Shown here: piece after piece, positions 19,300 to 27,808 of the stretch
Numbering within the stretch: position 1 is the stretch's first letter
Layout: every line of letters starts with the position of its first letter
NCBI GenBank assembly: GCA_021818505.1
Contig: JAKADX010000010.1
Coordinates: forward strand, 54,234-118,233
Reading direction: 5' to 3'
From: Pseudomonadota bacterium
Lineage (GTDB): Bacteria; Pseudomonadota; Alphaproteobacteria; Acetobacterales; Acetobacteraceae
DNA length: 64,000 nucleotides
Position numbers and translations under genes: made by a program
Notes under the pieces: model-generated
Seen by the model: only the letters and a program-made list of their open reading frames with translations
Database searches by the model: none
Told to the model about the DNA's origin: nothing

Positions 19300-20318
19300 G
19301 CGAATCCATCGCCAAGCCGGCATCCACCGGTGAACTGGCGCGCAAGGCGCAGATGCGCGCCTTCATTCGATCCATCGGCATGCTGCCGGTGCTGATCATC
19401 CTGGGCATCCTGATCCAGGTTGGCGGCATCTATTTCACCGGCGAGGGGCGGTTCCTCACCTGGCAGAACCTGTCCATCGTCGCACAGCAAGCCTCGGTCA
19501 ACGCGGTGCTGGCGGCCGGCATGACCTTTGTCATCCTGACCGGCGGCATCGATCTGTCGGTCGGGTCGATCCTGGCAGCGTCGGCGATGGTCGGTCTGAT
19601 TGTCTCGAAGGGGCTGGGCGATCTCGGCATCCTGGCGGCGCTGCTGATGGGGCTGCTGATCGGGCTGGGCAATGGCGCGCTGATCGCGGGGCTGCGGTTG
19701 CCTCCGTTCATCGTCACGCTGGGGTCGCTGACGGCGGTGCGCGGCTTCGCGCGTCTGCTCGGCAACGACACCACCGTGTTCAACCCCAACCTGCCGTTCG
19801 CCTTCATCGGCAACGGCGCATTGCGCATCGGCAATATCATCGCGATCCCGTGGCTGATCGTGATCGCCTTCCTGGTGATCGTCGGCTCCTGGCTGATCCT
19901 GCGCCGCACCGTGCTGGGCGTGCATATCTATGCGGTGGGCGGCAACGACAATGCTGCGCGGCTGTCGGGCATCAAGGTGTGGGCGGTGCTGCTGTTCGTC
20001 TATGGCGCCTCCGGCCTGCTCTCGGGCCTGGGCGGTGTGATGCAGGCCGCACGCCTGTATGCCGCCAACGGACTGCAACTCGGACAATCCTATGAGCTGG
20101 ACGCGATCGCGGCAGTGATCCTGGGCGGCACCAGCTTCGTCGGCGGCATCGGCAGCATCTGGGGCACGCTGATCGGCGCGCTTATCATAGCCGTTTTGAC
20201 CAACGGGCTCATCCTGCTCGGCGTCACCGATGTGTGGCAGTACATCATCAAGGGTGCGGTCATCATCGGTGCCGTGGCCCTCGACCGCTACCGGCTGCGC
20301 GGGTCCGCACGGACCTGA
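19296..20318 (+). CDS. Sugar ABC transporter permease (RbsC/FrcC type)
   Basis: 340 aa with about 8-10 membrane helices. RbsC-family signatures are present: [30 protein letters not shown] early, [24 protein letters not shown], and [52 protein letters not shown] late. It forms the channel for the ATPase upstream and binding protein downstream. The start overlaps the ATPase stop by 4 nt (ATGA), so translation is coupled. Confidence 0.93.
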   Translation: MSESIAKPASTGELARKAQMRAFIRSIGMLPVLIILGILIQVGGIYFTGEGRFLTWQNLSIVAQQASVNAVLAAGMTFVILTGGIDLSVGSILAASAMVGLIVSKGLGDLGILAALLMGLLIGLGNGALIAGLRLPPFIVTLGSLTAVRGFARLLGNDTTVFNPNLPFAFIGNGALRIGNIIAIPWLIVIAFLVIVGSWLILRRTVLGVHIYAVGGNDNAARLSGIKVWAVLLFVYGASGLLSGLGGVMQAARLYAANGLQLGQSYELDAIAAVILGGTSFVGGIGSIWGTLIGALIIAVLTNGLILLGVTDVWQYIIKGAVIIGAVALDRYRLRGSART

Positions 20319-20403
20319 GCACCGCCACTCGATCTGCGCGCCCGGCCTTATCCTGGGCGGCCGGGCGCGCAGCCTTCAACCAAGCTCCAGGGGGATGGAA
20401 AGC

Positions 20404-21336
20404 ATGCTGAAAAAGATCCTGCTCGCCGGGGCCGCACTGGCCCTGAGCGCCCACATCGCCGCCGCCAAGGAACTGAAGTCCATCGGCATCTCGCTTGGCT
20501 CGATGGGCAACCCGTTCTTTGTCGCACTCGCAAAGGGCGCGGAGTTCGAGGCGAAGAAGATCAACCCGAACGTCAAGATCACTACGGTCGGCTATGACTA
20601 CGACCTCGGCAAGCAGAACACGCAGATCGACAACTTCATTGCCGCCGGCGTCGATCTGATTCTGCTCAATCCAGGCGACCCGAAAGCGATCGAGCCGGCG
20701 ATCAAGCGCGCGCAGGCGGCCGGCATCATCGTCGTCTCCGTGGATACCCATGCTGAGGGCGCAAACGCGACCGTCGAGACCAACAACATCCAGGCCGGCA
20801 CCATCGCCTGCGAGTACCTGATCCAGAAGATGGGCGGCAAGGGCGACATGATCATCGTCAACGGCCCACAGGTATCCTCGGTGATCGAGCGGGTGGTGGG
20901 CTGCAAGGCGGTGATTGCGAAGCATCCCGGCATCAAGCTGCTGTCCTTCGACCAGGATGCGAAGGGTTCGCGCGACGGCGGCCTCGCCGTGATGCAGTCG
21001 CTGCTGACCCGCTTCCAGAAGGTCGATGGCGTGTTCGCGATCAACGATCCGACCGCGATCGGTGCCGAGCTGGCGGCTAAGCAGCTCAACCGCACCAACT
21101 TCCCGATCACGGCGGTCGATGGCGCGCCCGATGCCGAGACGGCGCTGAAGGATCCGAACTCAAAGCAGTTCGTCGCGTCCTCCAGCCAGGACCCCTTCCT
21201 GATGGCGCGGCTTGCGGTGCAGCAGGGCGAGAAGCTGCTGAAGGGTGAAAAGCTCGATAAGACCGTGATGCTGATGGACAGCAAGCTCGTGACGCGCGAC
21301 AACGTCAATGAGTATAAGGGCTGGACATCGCACTGA
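20404..21336 (+). CDS. Sugar ABC transporter substrate-binding protein (RbsB/FrcB-like)
   Basis: 310 aa from ATG 20404, with signal peptide MLKKILLAGAALALSAHIAAA. The mature part is a periplasmic-binding type I fold: IGISLGSMGNPFFVALAKGAEFEAKK, DLILLNPGDPKAIEPAIKRAQAAGIIVVSVDTHAEGA and VFAINDPTAIGAELAAK. These match sugar-binding proteins of the ribose/fructose/xylose group. An AGGGGG ends 9 nt before ATG 20404; the in-frame ATG 20395 touches it and is less likely. The ROK-ATPase-permease-binding protein set resembles the frc fructose system, but the sugar is not proven. A strong hairpin follows at 21383-21408. Confidence 0.9.
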   Translation: MLKKILLAGAALALSAHIAAAKELKSIGISLGSMGNPFFVALAKGAEFEAKKINPNVKITTVGYDYDLGKQNTQIDNFIAAGVDLILLNPGDPKAIEPAIKRAQAAGIIVVSVDTHAEGANATVETNNIQAGTIACEYLIQKMGGKGDMIIVNGPQVSSVIERVVGCKAVIAKHPGIKLLSFDQDAKGSRDGGLAVMQSLLTRFQKVDGVFAINDPTAIGAELAAKQLNRTNFPITAVDGAPDAETALKDPNSKQFVASSSQDPFLMARLAVQQGEKLLKGEKLDKTVMLMDSKLVTRDNVNEYKGWTSH

Positions 21337-21382
21337 GCGGCCGCCGCTGCTGCTTGGGAAGCCCACGGACGCCTAGGGGGGA

Positions 21383-21408
21383 AGGCGCCGGCCGCAAGGC
21401 CGGCGCCT
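21383..21408 (+). terminator. Strong GC-rich hairpin between sugar ABC genes and zwf
   Basis: The sequence AGGCGCCGGCC-GCAA-GGCCGGCGCCT forms a perfect 11-bp stem closed by a GCAA tetraloop. Only a weak T-rich stretch (TGTTT) follows. It lies between the binding-protein stop (21336) and the zwf start (21435). It may be a terminator or leaky attenuator, or an mRNA-stabilising intercistronic hairpin that lets the transporter mRNA outlast the zwf part. Confidence 0.6.
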
Positions 21409-21434
21409 GACCTGTGTTTGGAGAGGAGAAGGCC

Positions 21435-22916
21435 ATGGTTGCGCGCGTCATCGCTGTCGATCCGTTCGATCTGGTCGTGTTCGGGGCCACCGGCGACCTG
21501 GCGGCGCGCAAGCTGATCCCGGCGCTGTACTTCCGCGACGTGGCCGGGCAGATTCCGCCGCAGGCGCGCATCATCGGCGCCTCCCGCCGCCATCTTTCGG
21601 GCAACGAATTCCGCGACCTCGCACGCGGCTGGCTGGAGCAGCATGTTCGGCCCGAGGAGCGCGAGGACGGAAAGGTTGCCCGCTTCCTCGGCCGGCTCGG
21701 CTATGTCGCGGTGCAGGCGGATGGCGATGACGGCTGGAACGATCTGGCCGGCGCGCTTGCCGACGCGCCGGAGCGGGTGCGCGTGTTCTATCTGGCGACC
21801 GGACCGGAACTGTTCGGCCCGATCTGCGCCCATATCGGCCGGCACGGGCTGGCCAGCAAGGCGGCGCGGGTGGTGGTCGAGAAGCCGATCGGCAAGAGCC
21901 TCGCCTCCGCCACCGAGGTCAACGACGCGATCGGCGCGGTGTTCCCCGAAGATCACGTCTATCGCATCGATCATTATCTCGGGAAGGAGACGGTACAGAA
22001 CCTGATGGCGCTGCGCTTCGCCAATGCGCTGTTCGAGCCGCTGTGGAACAATGCCCATGTCGATCACGTGCAGATCACGGTCGCCGAGACGCTCGGCGTG
22101 GAAGGGCGTGCCGGCTATTACGACACGGCCGGGGCACTGCGCGACATGGTGCAGAACCACATGCTGCAACTGCTCTGCCTGGTCGCGATGGAGCCGCCGA
22201 CCTCGCTGGAGGCGGACGCGGTGCGCGACGAGAAGCTGAAGGTGCTGAAGTCGCTGGTGCCGATGACGCCTGACACCGTGGCCGAGCGCACGGTGCGCGG
22301 CCAGTACCGCGCCGGTGCCTCCTCCGGCGGGCCGGTCAAGGGCTATCTGGACGAACTCGGCGACACCACCAGCCGTACCGAAACCTTCGTGGCACTGCGA
22401 GCGGAGATTGCCAACTGGCGCTGGGCCGGCGTGCCGTTCTACCTGCGCAGCGGCAAGCGGCTGGCGAGCCGCGTGTCCGAGATTGTCGTCGCCTTCCGCC
22501 CGATTCCGCATTCGGTGTTCCAGGGCGCGGGGCCGATCTCGCCGAACCGGCTGGTGATCCGGCTGCAGCCGAACGAGGGGGTGAAGCTGTGGCTGATGAT
22601 CAAGGACCCAGGTCCCGGAGGGATGCGACTGCAACACGTACCGTTGGACATGAGCTTCGCCAGCGTGTTCGCCGCGCGCAACCCGGACGCCTATGAGCGG
22701 CTGCTGATGGACGTGGTGCGCGGCAACCAGACCCTGTTCATGCGCCGCGACGAGGTGGAGGCGGCCTGGACCTGGATCGACCCGATCCTGGAAGCCTGGG
22801 CGGCGAGTACCGACGGGCCCAAGCCCTATACCTCCGGCACGTGGGGTCCTTCGGCCGCAATCGCCCTGATCGAGCGCGACGGGCGGACGTGGCACGAGGA
22901 TGAGGAAGGGGAGTAG
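21435..22916 (+). CDS. zwf: Glucose-6-phosphate 1-dehydrogenase
   Basis: 493 aa, the usual length. It oxidises glucose 6-phosphate to 6-phosphogluconolactone with NAD(P)+, the entry to the pentose phosphate and Entner-Doudoroff routes. The coenzyme site FGATGDLAARKLIPALY is at the N terminus and the active-site motif RIDHYLGKETVQNL holds the substrate-binding His and Lys. AGGAGAAGG precedes ATG 21435. It follows the sugar importer genes on the same strand with 98 bp and a hairpin between, which suggests that imported hexose is fed through G6P. No gnl, edd or other pathway gene is adjacent. Confidence 0.95.
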   Translation: MVARVIAVDPFDLVVFGATGDLAARKLIPALYFRDVAGQIPPQARIIGASRRHLSGNEFRDLARGWLEQHVRPEEREDGKVARFLGRLGYVAVQADGDDGWNDLAGALADAPERVRVFYLATGPELFGPICAHIGRHGLASKAARVVVEKPIGKSLASATEVNDAIGAVFPEDHVYRIDHYLGKETVQNLMALRFANALFEPLWNNAHVDHVQITVAETLGVEGRAGYYDTAGALRDMVQNHMLQLLCLVAMEPPTSLEADAVRDEKLKVLKSLVPMTPDTVAERTVRGQYRAGASSGGPVKGYLDELGDTTSRTETFVALRAEIANWRWAGVPFYLRSGKRLASRVSEIVVAFRPIPHSVFQGAGPISPNRLVIRLQPNEGVKLWLMIKDPGPGGMRLQHVPLDMSFASVFAARNPDAYERLLMDVVRGNQTLFMRRDEVEAAWTWIDPILEAWAASTDGPKPYTSGTWGPSAAIALIERDGRTWHEDEEGE

Positions 22917-22928
22917 GGGCCCGGCCCG

Positions 22929-23675
22929 CTACTCCCGCAGCATCGCCAGCCGCTCGCGCAGCAGCATTGCGAGGACGGGCGGGTTGTCGAGCAGGTAGCG
23001 CCGTCCGAGGCGCGCGGGGTTGGTCGCCAGCCGGTGCAGCCATTCCAGGCCGGCGCGTTGCAGCCAGAACGGGGCGCGGCGTTGTACGCCAGCGAGGAAG
23101 TCCAGGCTCGCGCCGATGCACAGACCGGTGCCGGTGGCCTCGCCGGTGGCAGCGATCTCCGCGGCCAACCGTTCCTGGCGGGGCGAGCCCACTGCGAGGA
23201 ACACGAACCGCGCCGGGTGCCTCAGCACGAAGTCCACCGTGCGCCGCATCGAGACGCGATCGCGATCGAACCCCATCGGGGGATCGTAATGCGCCGGCAT
23301 GACAATGTCGCAGGCGGCCATCAGTGCGGGCACGTGGCGGGGGCGCAGGCCGATGATCGTGACACGCTCGCCGGGCATCACATGGCGCGTCAGCAGGCGC
23401 GCGGTCAGATCGCTGCCGGGGGCAACGCGCGGCGCGGGCAGGCCGAGTGCGCGGGCCGATCGTCGCACCACGCGGCTGTCAAGCAGACACAGCGCCGCAT
23501 CCTGATACAGCGCCCGCAGCGCCGGCTGGCGCGCCAGCCGCACCAGATGGTCGGCGTTCGGCGTCACCACATAGCCGAACGGCGCATCTGCCGGCCGCGC
23601 AGCGATCCGCGCCGCCGCCTCCACCGTGTCAAGATCGGCAAAGTCCAGGCCGAGCAGACGGATGCGCTCAGCCAT
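22929..23675 (-). CDS. WecG/TagA/CpsF family glycosyltransferase
   Basis: 248 aa. Signatures of family GT26 are visible: FGYVVTPNADHLVRLARQPALRALYQDAALCLLDSRVV near the N terminus (with the conserved TxNxxH and DS), RVTIIGLRPRHVPAL, and FVFLAVGSPRQERLAAEI near the C terminus. Such enzymes add N-acetylmannosaminuronic acid or similar sugars to lipid-linked precursors, for example GumM in xanthan-type synthesis. The start at 23675 gives MAERIRLLGLDFADL and overlaps the end of the GH5 gene by 8 nt, so the two are translationally coupled. Confidence 0.88.
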   Translation of the reverse strand: MAERIRLLGLDFADLDTVEAAARIAARPADAPFGYVVTPNADHLVRLARQPALRALYQDAALCLLDSRVVRRSARALGLPAPRVAPGSDLTARLLTRHVMPGERVTIIGLRPRHVPALMAACDIVMPAHYDPPMGFDRDRVSMRRTVDFVLRHPARFVFLAVGSPRQERLAAEIAATGEATGTGLCIGASLDFLAGVQRRAPFWLQRAGLEWLHRLATNPARLGRRYLLDNPPVLAMLLRERLAMLRE

Positions 23676-24783
23676 GGCCTGGGAGCCCAAGCGCGCGCAG
23701 CAGTGCCGGGTCCAGCGTGCGGTGCGGGAAGCGGTCGGGATGGATGTCGAATCCCATGCTGTCGTCATAGCCCCAGATTGCCCAGCCGATGCTGTCCGCC
23801 TGCAACGCGCGTCGCATGTCGGTGATCCAGGCGAGGCGGGTGACCGGCGGAAGTTGATCGCTGGCCCCGAACTCCCCGCACACCACGGCGGCGTGGTTAC
23901 GTCGTCCCCACTCGGCCGCGCGATCGATCAGAGCGCGCAGCTTGGCGGCATCCCAGTGCTCGGAGCAATAGAAGCGGATCGCGTCGCGCGTGTGCGGCTG
24001 CAGCGTCGCCTGCTCGGCGGCGTCGCAGGCGTGCGCGCCCACGACCGGGTAAGGCAGGTGTGCCAGCGCCGCGTGATCGAGCGAGCCGTCGAAACTGCCA
24101 AGCGAGGTCAACAACGGTGGTTCGTAGATGTGGAAGGAGTACACGACATTGTCATCGGCAAGCGGATGCAGGCCGGTCAACCCGTCCACCGAGCCCCAGT
24201 TGGTGCCGGTCAGCACCACGGTCGCGCGCGGCAGCGCCGCGCGGATGCGCGCGAGCACCTTTGCCTGCAACGCTTCCCATTGCGGCTCGCGCTTGTCGAA
24301 CACCGGCTCATTCATCACTTCCGGAAATGTCCGGGCTGGGTCGAGCGTACGCAGCAGCGGCGCCAGCGCGCCCCAGAGATCCTGCAACTGTTGCTGCTGG
24401 GCGGCCGAGTTTTCCAGGTTCCAGGTCTGCGGGTGCCAGCCCACCATGACGCCGAGGCCGCTGCGCTCGATGCGCGCGACGGCGGCGGCCAGCAGGGTAA
24501 GGCGATGCGGGTCCGGTCGTCCGTCGCGCAGCATCAGCTCCGGCTGCGCGGCGAGACGGACGAAGGTGAAGCCGGCGCGGCGCAGTTCGGCAAGGGCAGC
24601 GTCGCTGATATAGTCACGGAAATGTGCGTCATCCTGACGCGACGGGTAGCGGAACCAGTTGGTGAAGTTGACGCCTCGCGCGAGGACCGCCAGGTGCGTC
24701 GCCGGCACTTCCGCGCCGGCGCAGGTCGGCAGCGCAAGCGCCAGCAGGACGGCGGCCAAACACCGCCGGAGGAGTGCGCGCAT
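23668..24783 (-). CDS. Secreted glycoside hydrolase family 5 (cellulase-like)
   Basis: 371 aa with signal peptide MRALLRRCLAAVLLALALPTCAGA. The mature protein shows the GH5 barrel: GVNFTNWFRYP, RRAGFTFVRLAAQPELML, the acid/base Glu in FPEVMNEPVF (NEP motif), HxY in YSFHIYEPPLL and the nucleophile Glu in AAVVCGEFGA. WAIWGYDDSMGF closes the active site. The family cleaves beta-glucans and mannans. Coupled with the downstream WecG/GumM-type transferase, it may trim or edit an exopolysaccharide during export, as hydrolases in acetan- or cellulose-type clusters do. That role is inferred from position. Confidence 0.88.
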   Translation of the reverse strand: MRALLRRCLAAVLLALALPTCAGAEVPATHLAVLARGVNFTNWFRYPSRQDDAHFRDYISDAALAELRRAGFTFVRLAAQPELMLRDGRPDPHRLTLLAAAVARIERSGLGVMVGWHPQTWNLENSAAQQQQLQDLWGALAPLLRTLDPARTFPEVMNEPVFDKREPQWEALQAKVLARIRAALPRATVVLTGTNWGSVDGLTGLHPLADDNVVYSFHIYEPPLLTSLGSFDGSLDHAALAHLPYPVVGAHACDAAEQATLQPHTRDAIRFYCSEHWDAAKLRALIDRAAEWGRRNHAAVVCGEFGASDQLPPVTRLAWITDMRRALQADSIGWAIWGYDDSMGFDIHPDRFPHRTLDPALLRALGLPGHG

Positions 24784-24888
24784 AAGTCAGCCCGTGTTCA
24801 ACCACAGAACGTAGTCACGGACTGGAGTCTATCCGATTACCGCGATTGGTCTTGGCGCGATGTCGTGCGCTGACCGGATTGTGACGCG

Positions 24889-27309
24889 CTAAGCGCGCAT
24901 TCGGGCGCCCATGGGATCGAACGGCGGCGCCTTGGCGATGCGTGCCGTGCGCGGCGTTCCGAGGATCTCGATGCCGAATGTCTCGTCCGTCGTCGCCAGT
25001 TCACGCGGTACGTAGGCGAGCGCCACCGACAGCCCACTCCAGTGCGCAAAGCCGCCCGACGTGACCCATCCGACGGTGCTGGCGCCGAAGCTCACCGGCT
25101 CGTCACCGACCACATCCGTATCGGTATCGTGCACGATCATGGTAACAAGGCGCAGCTTGCCGCCGCTCTCGCGTTCTTGCAGGGCGGCATCGCGGCCGAT
25201 GAAATCCGGCTTGCGGTAGCCGACGAAGCGCGACAGCCCCGCTTCCACCGGTCCGTACATCGGCCGGTATTCGCGGGCCCAGGTGCCCCAGCTCTTCTCC
25301 AGTCGCAAGGCATTGAGCGCGCGCAGACCAAAGTGGCGGATGCCGAACTCATCGCCGGCGGCGAGCAGCGTGTCGTACAGCGCCACGTGATAGTCGGGCG
25401 TCACCCACATTTCATAGCCGAGATCGCCGGTGAAGCTGATGCGGCCCACTAGCGCGGGCACCATGCCGATGTCCAAGCGTCGGAACGACAGGAACGGGAA
25501 CGCGCCGGTCGAGACGTCCTCGCCGCTGACCTTCGCCAGCAGGTCGCGCGATTTCGGACCAGCGATCGACAGGCCCATCAGCGCGCTGCGCAACGGACGG
25601 ATGGCAACGCCGCTTGCCGGCAGATGCGCTTCCCACCAGCGCATGTGATACTGTTCGGCCTGACCGCTGCCGAACACGTAGAAGACGTCGGGCGACAGGC
25701 GGGCCACTGTGAAGTCGCCGATCAGCCGTCCGTGGTCGTTGAGCATCGGCGTGAGCGTGATGCGGCCCGGCGCGGGCATCCGGTTGGCGAGCACGCGATC
25801 GAGAAACGCCTCAGCGCTGGCGCCGGAGATTTCGTATTTCGCGTAGCCGCTGGTCTCGATCAGGCCGACTCCGGTGCGCACATTGCGGCATTCCTCACCG
25901 ACCGGACCGTGTGCGTTGGAACGGCGGAACGTCACCTGCTCGACCGCCTCGGTGCCCGGCGGGGCAAACCACAACGGCTGTTCCAGCCCGAAGGAGACGC
26001 CGAACACCGCGCCGGCGGCACCCATGCGGTCATACAGGGGCGAGGTGCGCAGCGGCCGCGCGGCCTGCAGTTCCTCATTGGGGAAGGTGACGCGGAAGCG
26101 GCGGCCATAGTTCTCGCGTACTTTGGCATTCGCGTAGGCGCGCGTCGCCCAGTCGCCGAAGCGCGCCACGTCCATCGCGAACACGTCGAAGCCGGGGTCG
26201 CCGTGGATCATCCACCCGGCGAGCGCCAGGCCGACGCCGCCGCCCTGGCTGAAACCGGCCATCACGCCGCAGGCCACCCAGAAATTGCGCAGGCCCCGAA
26301 CCGGTCCGACCAGCGGGTTGCCGTCGGGGGCAAAGGTGAACGGCCCATTGATCACGCGGCGGATGCCGGTTTCCGCAAGCACCGGGAAGTGCCTGAACCC
26401 GACTTCGAGGTTGGCAGCGATCCGCTCCAGGTCGGGCGGCAGCAGCTCCGCGGAGAAGGTCCACGGCGTTTCCTTGGGCGACCACGGCACGCCGTTGCGC
26501 TCATAGGTGCCGAGCAGCACGCCCTGGCGTTCCTGGCGAAGATAGATTTCGCCCTCGAAGTCGATGACATGCGGCAGTTCACCATCCTTCGGCAGGTGCT
26601 GTGGGATGTCCTCCGTGATCAGGTAGTGATGCTCCATGGCCAGGATCGGCAGTTCCAGGCCGACCATGCGCCCGACCTCGCGCGCCCACAGCCCGCCGCA
26701 ATTGACGACGTGCTCGGCAACGATGCTGCCCTGGTTGGTGACCACGTCCCACCCGCCGTCGGGGCGCTGATGCAGCGCCTCGACCTTGGTCTTGCGATAG
26801 ATTTCAGCCCCCTGTTTCGTCGCGGCGCGCGCATAGGCATGGGTGGTGCCGGAAGGATCGAGATGTCCCTCAAGCGGATCGTAGAGGGCACCGATGAAAT
26901 GGCTCTTATCGATCAGCGGCATCCGGCGTGCCGCTTCGTCCATGTCAACAACGTGCAGATCAAGCCCGAGATAGCGCCCGCGCGCCTGCGCCATGCGCAG
27001 CCAGTCCATGCGCGCAGGCGTGCCGGCAAGCACCAGTCCGCCAGGCAGGTGCAGGCCGCAGGAAAGGCCGGAAATCTCCTCGATTTCCCTGTAGAGCTGG
27101 ATTGTGTATTTCTGCAGCTTGGCGACATTGGGATCGCCGTTGAGCGTGTGCATCCCGCCGGCCGCGTGCCAGGTCGAGCCGCAGGTCAACTCGTCGCGTT
27201 CGAGCAGCACCACGTCCTTCCAGCCGAGCTTGGTGAGATGGTACAGCACGCTGCACCCGACCACGCCGCCGCCGATTACCGCGACCTGCACATGGGTTTT
27301 CATCGACAA
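24889..27309 (-). CDS. FAD-dependent dimethylglycine/sarcosine dehydrogenase-like protein with aminomethyltransferase domain
   Basis: 806 aa. The N-terminal half is a DAO-type oxidoreductase with the FAD dinucleotide-binding motif VAVIGGGVVGCSVLYHLTKLGWKDVVLLERDEL and STWHAAGGMHTLNGDPN, where a His can hold FAD covalently. From about residue 430 the C-terminal half matches GcvT-type aminomethyltransferases, which pass the released one-carbon unit to tetrahydrofolate (GPKSRDLLAKVSGEDVS, GDLGYEMWV). This layout is that of dimethylglycine and sarcosine dehydrogenases. It follows soxG by about 10 bp, so it belongs to the same transcription unit. The exact methylamine substrate is unknown. Confidence 0.88.
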   Translation of the reverse strand: MSMKTHVQVAVIGGGVVGCSVLYHLTKLGWKDVVLLERDELTCGSTWHAAGGMHTLNGDPNVAKLQKYTIQLYREIEEISGLSCGLHLPGGLVLAGTPARMDWLRMAQARGRYLGLDLHVVDMDEAARRMPLIDKSHFIGALYDPLEGHLDPSGTTHAYARAATKQGAEIYRKTKVEALHQRPDGGWDVVTNQGSIVAEHVVNCGGLWAREVGRMVGLELPILAMEHHYLITEDIPQHLPKDGELPHVIDFEGEIYLRQERQGVLLGTYERNGVPWSPKETPWTFSAELLPPDLERIAANLEVGFRHFPVLAETGIRRVINGPFTFAPDGNPLVGPVRGLRNFWVACGVMAGFSQGGGVGLALAGWMIHGDPGFDVFAMDVARFGDWATRAYANAKVRENYGRRFRVTFPNEELQAARPLRTSPLYDRMGAAGAVFGVSFGLEQPLWFAPPGTEAVEQVTFRRSNAHGPVGEECRNVRTGVGLIETSGYAKYEISGASAEAFLDRVLANRMPAPGRITLTPMLNDHGRLIGDFTVARLSPDVFYVFGSGQAEQYHMRWWEAHLPASGVAIRPLRSALMGLSIAGPKSRDLLAKVSGEDVSTGAFPFLSFRRLDIGMVPALVGRISFTGDLGYEMWVTPDYHVALYDTLLAAGDEFGIRHFGLRALNALRLEKSWGTWAREYRPMYGPVEAGLSRFVGYRKPDFIGRDAALQERESGGKLRLVTMIVHDTDTDVVGDEPVSFGASTVGWVTSGGFAHWSGLSVALAYVPRELATTDETFGIEILGTPRTARIAKAPPFDPMGARMRA

Positions 27310-27319
27310 ATCTCCCCAC

Positions 27320-27808
27320 TCATGGCAGCGCGCTCGCCGCCTGCGTGAACCACTCCAGCAGATAGGCCGCCAGTGACCGCTCGGCGTGCAGGCGATAACT
27401 GTCGCGCGACGCCACCGCGTACAGCAACACCTTCACACCGGCAAATATCGTCTGAGCGCAGCGTCCGGGCGCCAGCGCCGGCCCGCGCGCGTCGAGGCTG
27501 CAGCCCATCGCGAGAATGTCCACCGCGCGGGGACCCACGATATCGAAGACAGCAAACCCGTCAGTCACGTCGGAAACGAATCCGGCAGACGGCATTTCTC
27601 CGCCGATCATCAGCACGCGGTCAGGCGCGTGCCAGAGTCGATACGGCGATTCACCGCGCCGCTCGTTCGGTGCAAGGTCACTCGCAGGATCGGTAACCAG
27701 AAACAGCGCCCCCGGATCGACCAGCCGCACGGTGACACCCGGCGCGGCAGCAGCCGGATCGGCGGCACCGAGTTGCGCGGCGACCGACAGGCGCGCGAGG
27801 TCAGTCAT
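27320..27808 (-). CDS. soxG: Sarcosine oxidase gamma subunit
   Basis: 162 aa. It matches the gamma subunit of heterotetrameric sarcosine oxidase by position and pattern (GLAL-like RLVDPGALFLV..., WHAPDRVLMIG, FVSDVTDGFAVFDIVGPRAVDILAMGCSLD, and RDSYRLHAERSLAAYLLEWF). SoxG helps bind tetrahydrofolate-linked product and assemble the complex; it has no catalytic residues of its own. The start at 27808 overlaps the soxA 3' end by 8 nt. It ends about 10 bp before the DMGDH-like gene. Confidence 0.88.
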   Translation of the reverse strand: MTDLARLSVAAQLGAADPAAAAPGVTVRLVDPGALFLVTDPASDLAPNERRGESPYRLWHAPDRVLMIGGEMPSAGFVSDVTDGFAVFDIVGPRAVDILAMGCSLDARGPALAPGRCAQTIFAGVKVLLYAVASRDSYRLHAERSLAAYLLEWFTQAASALP

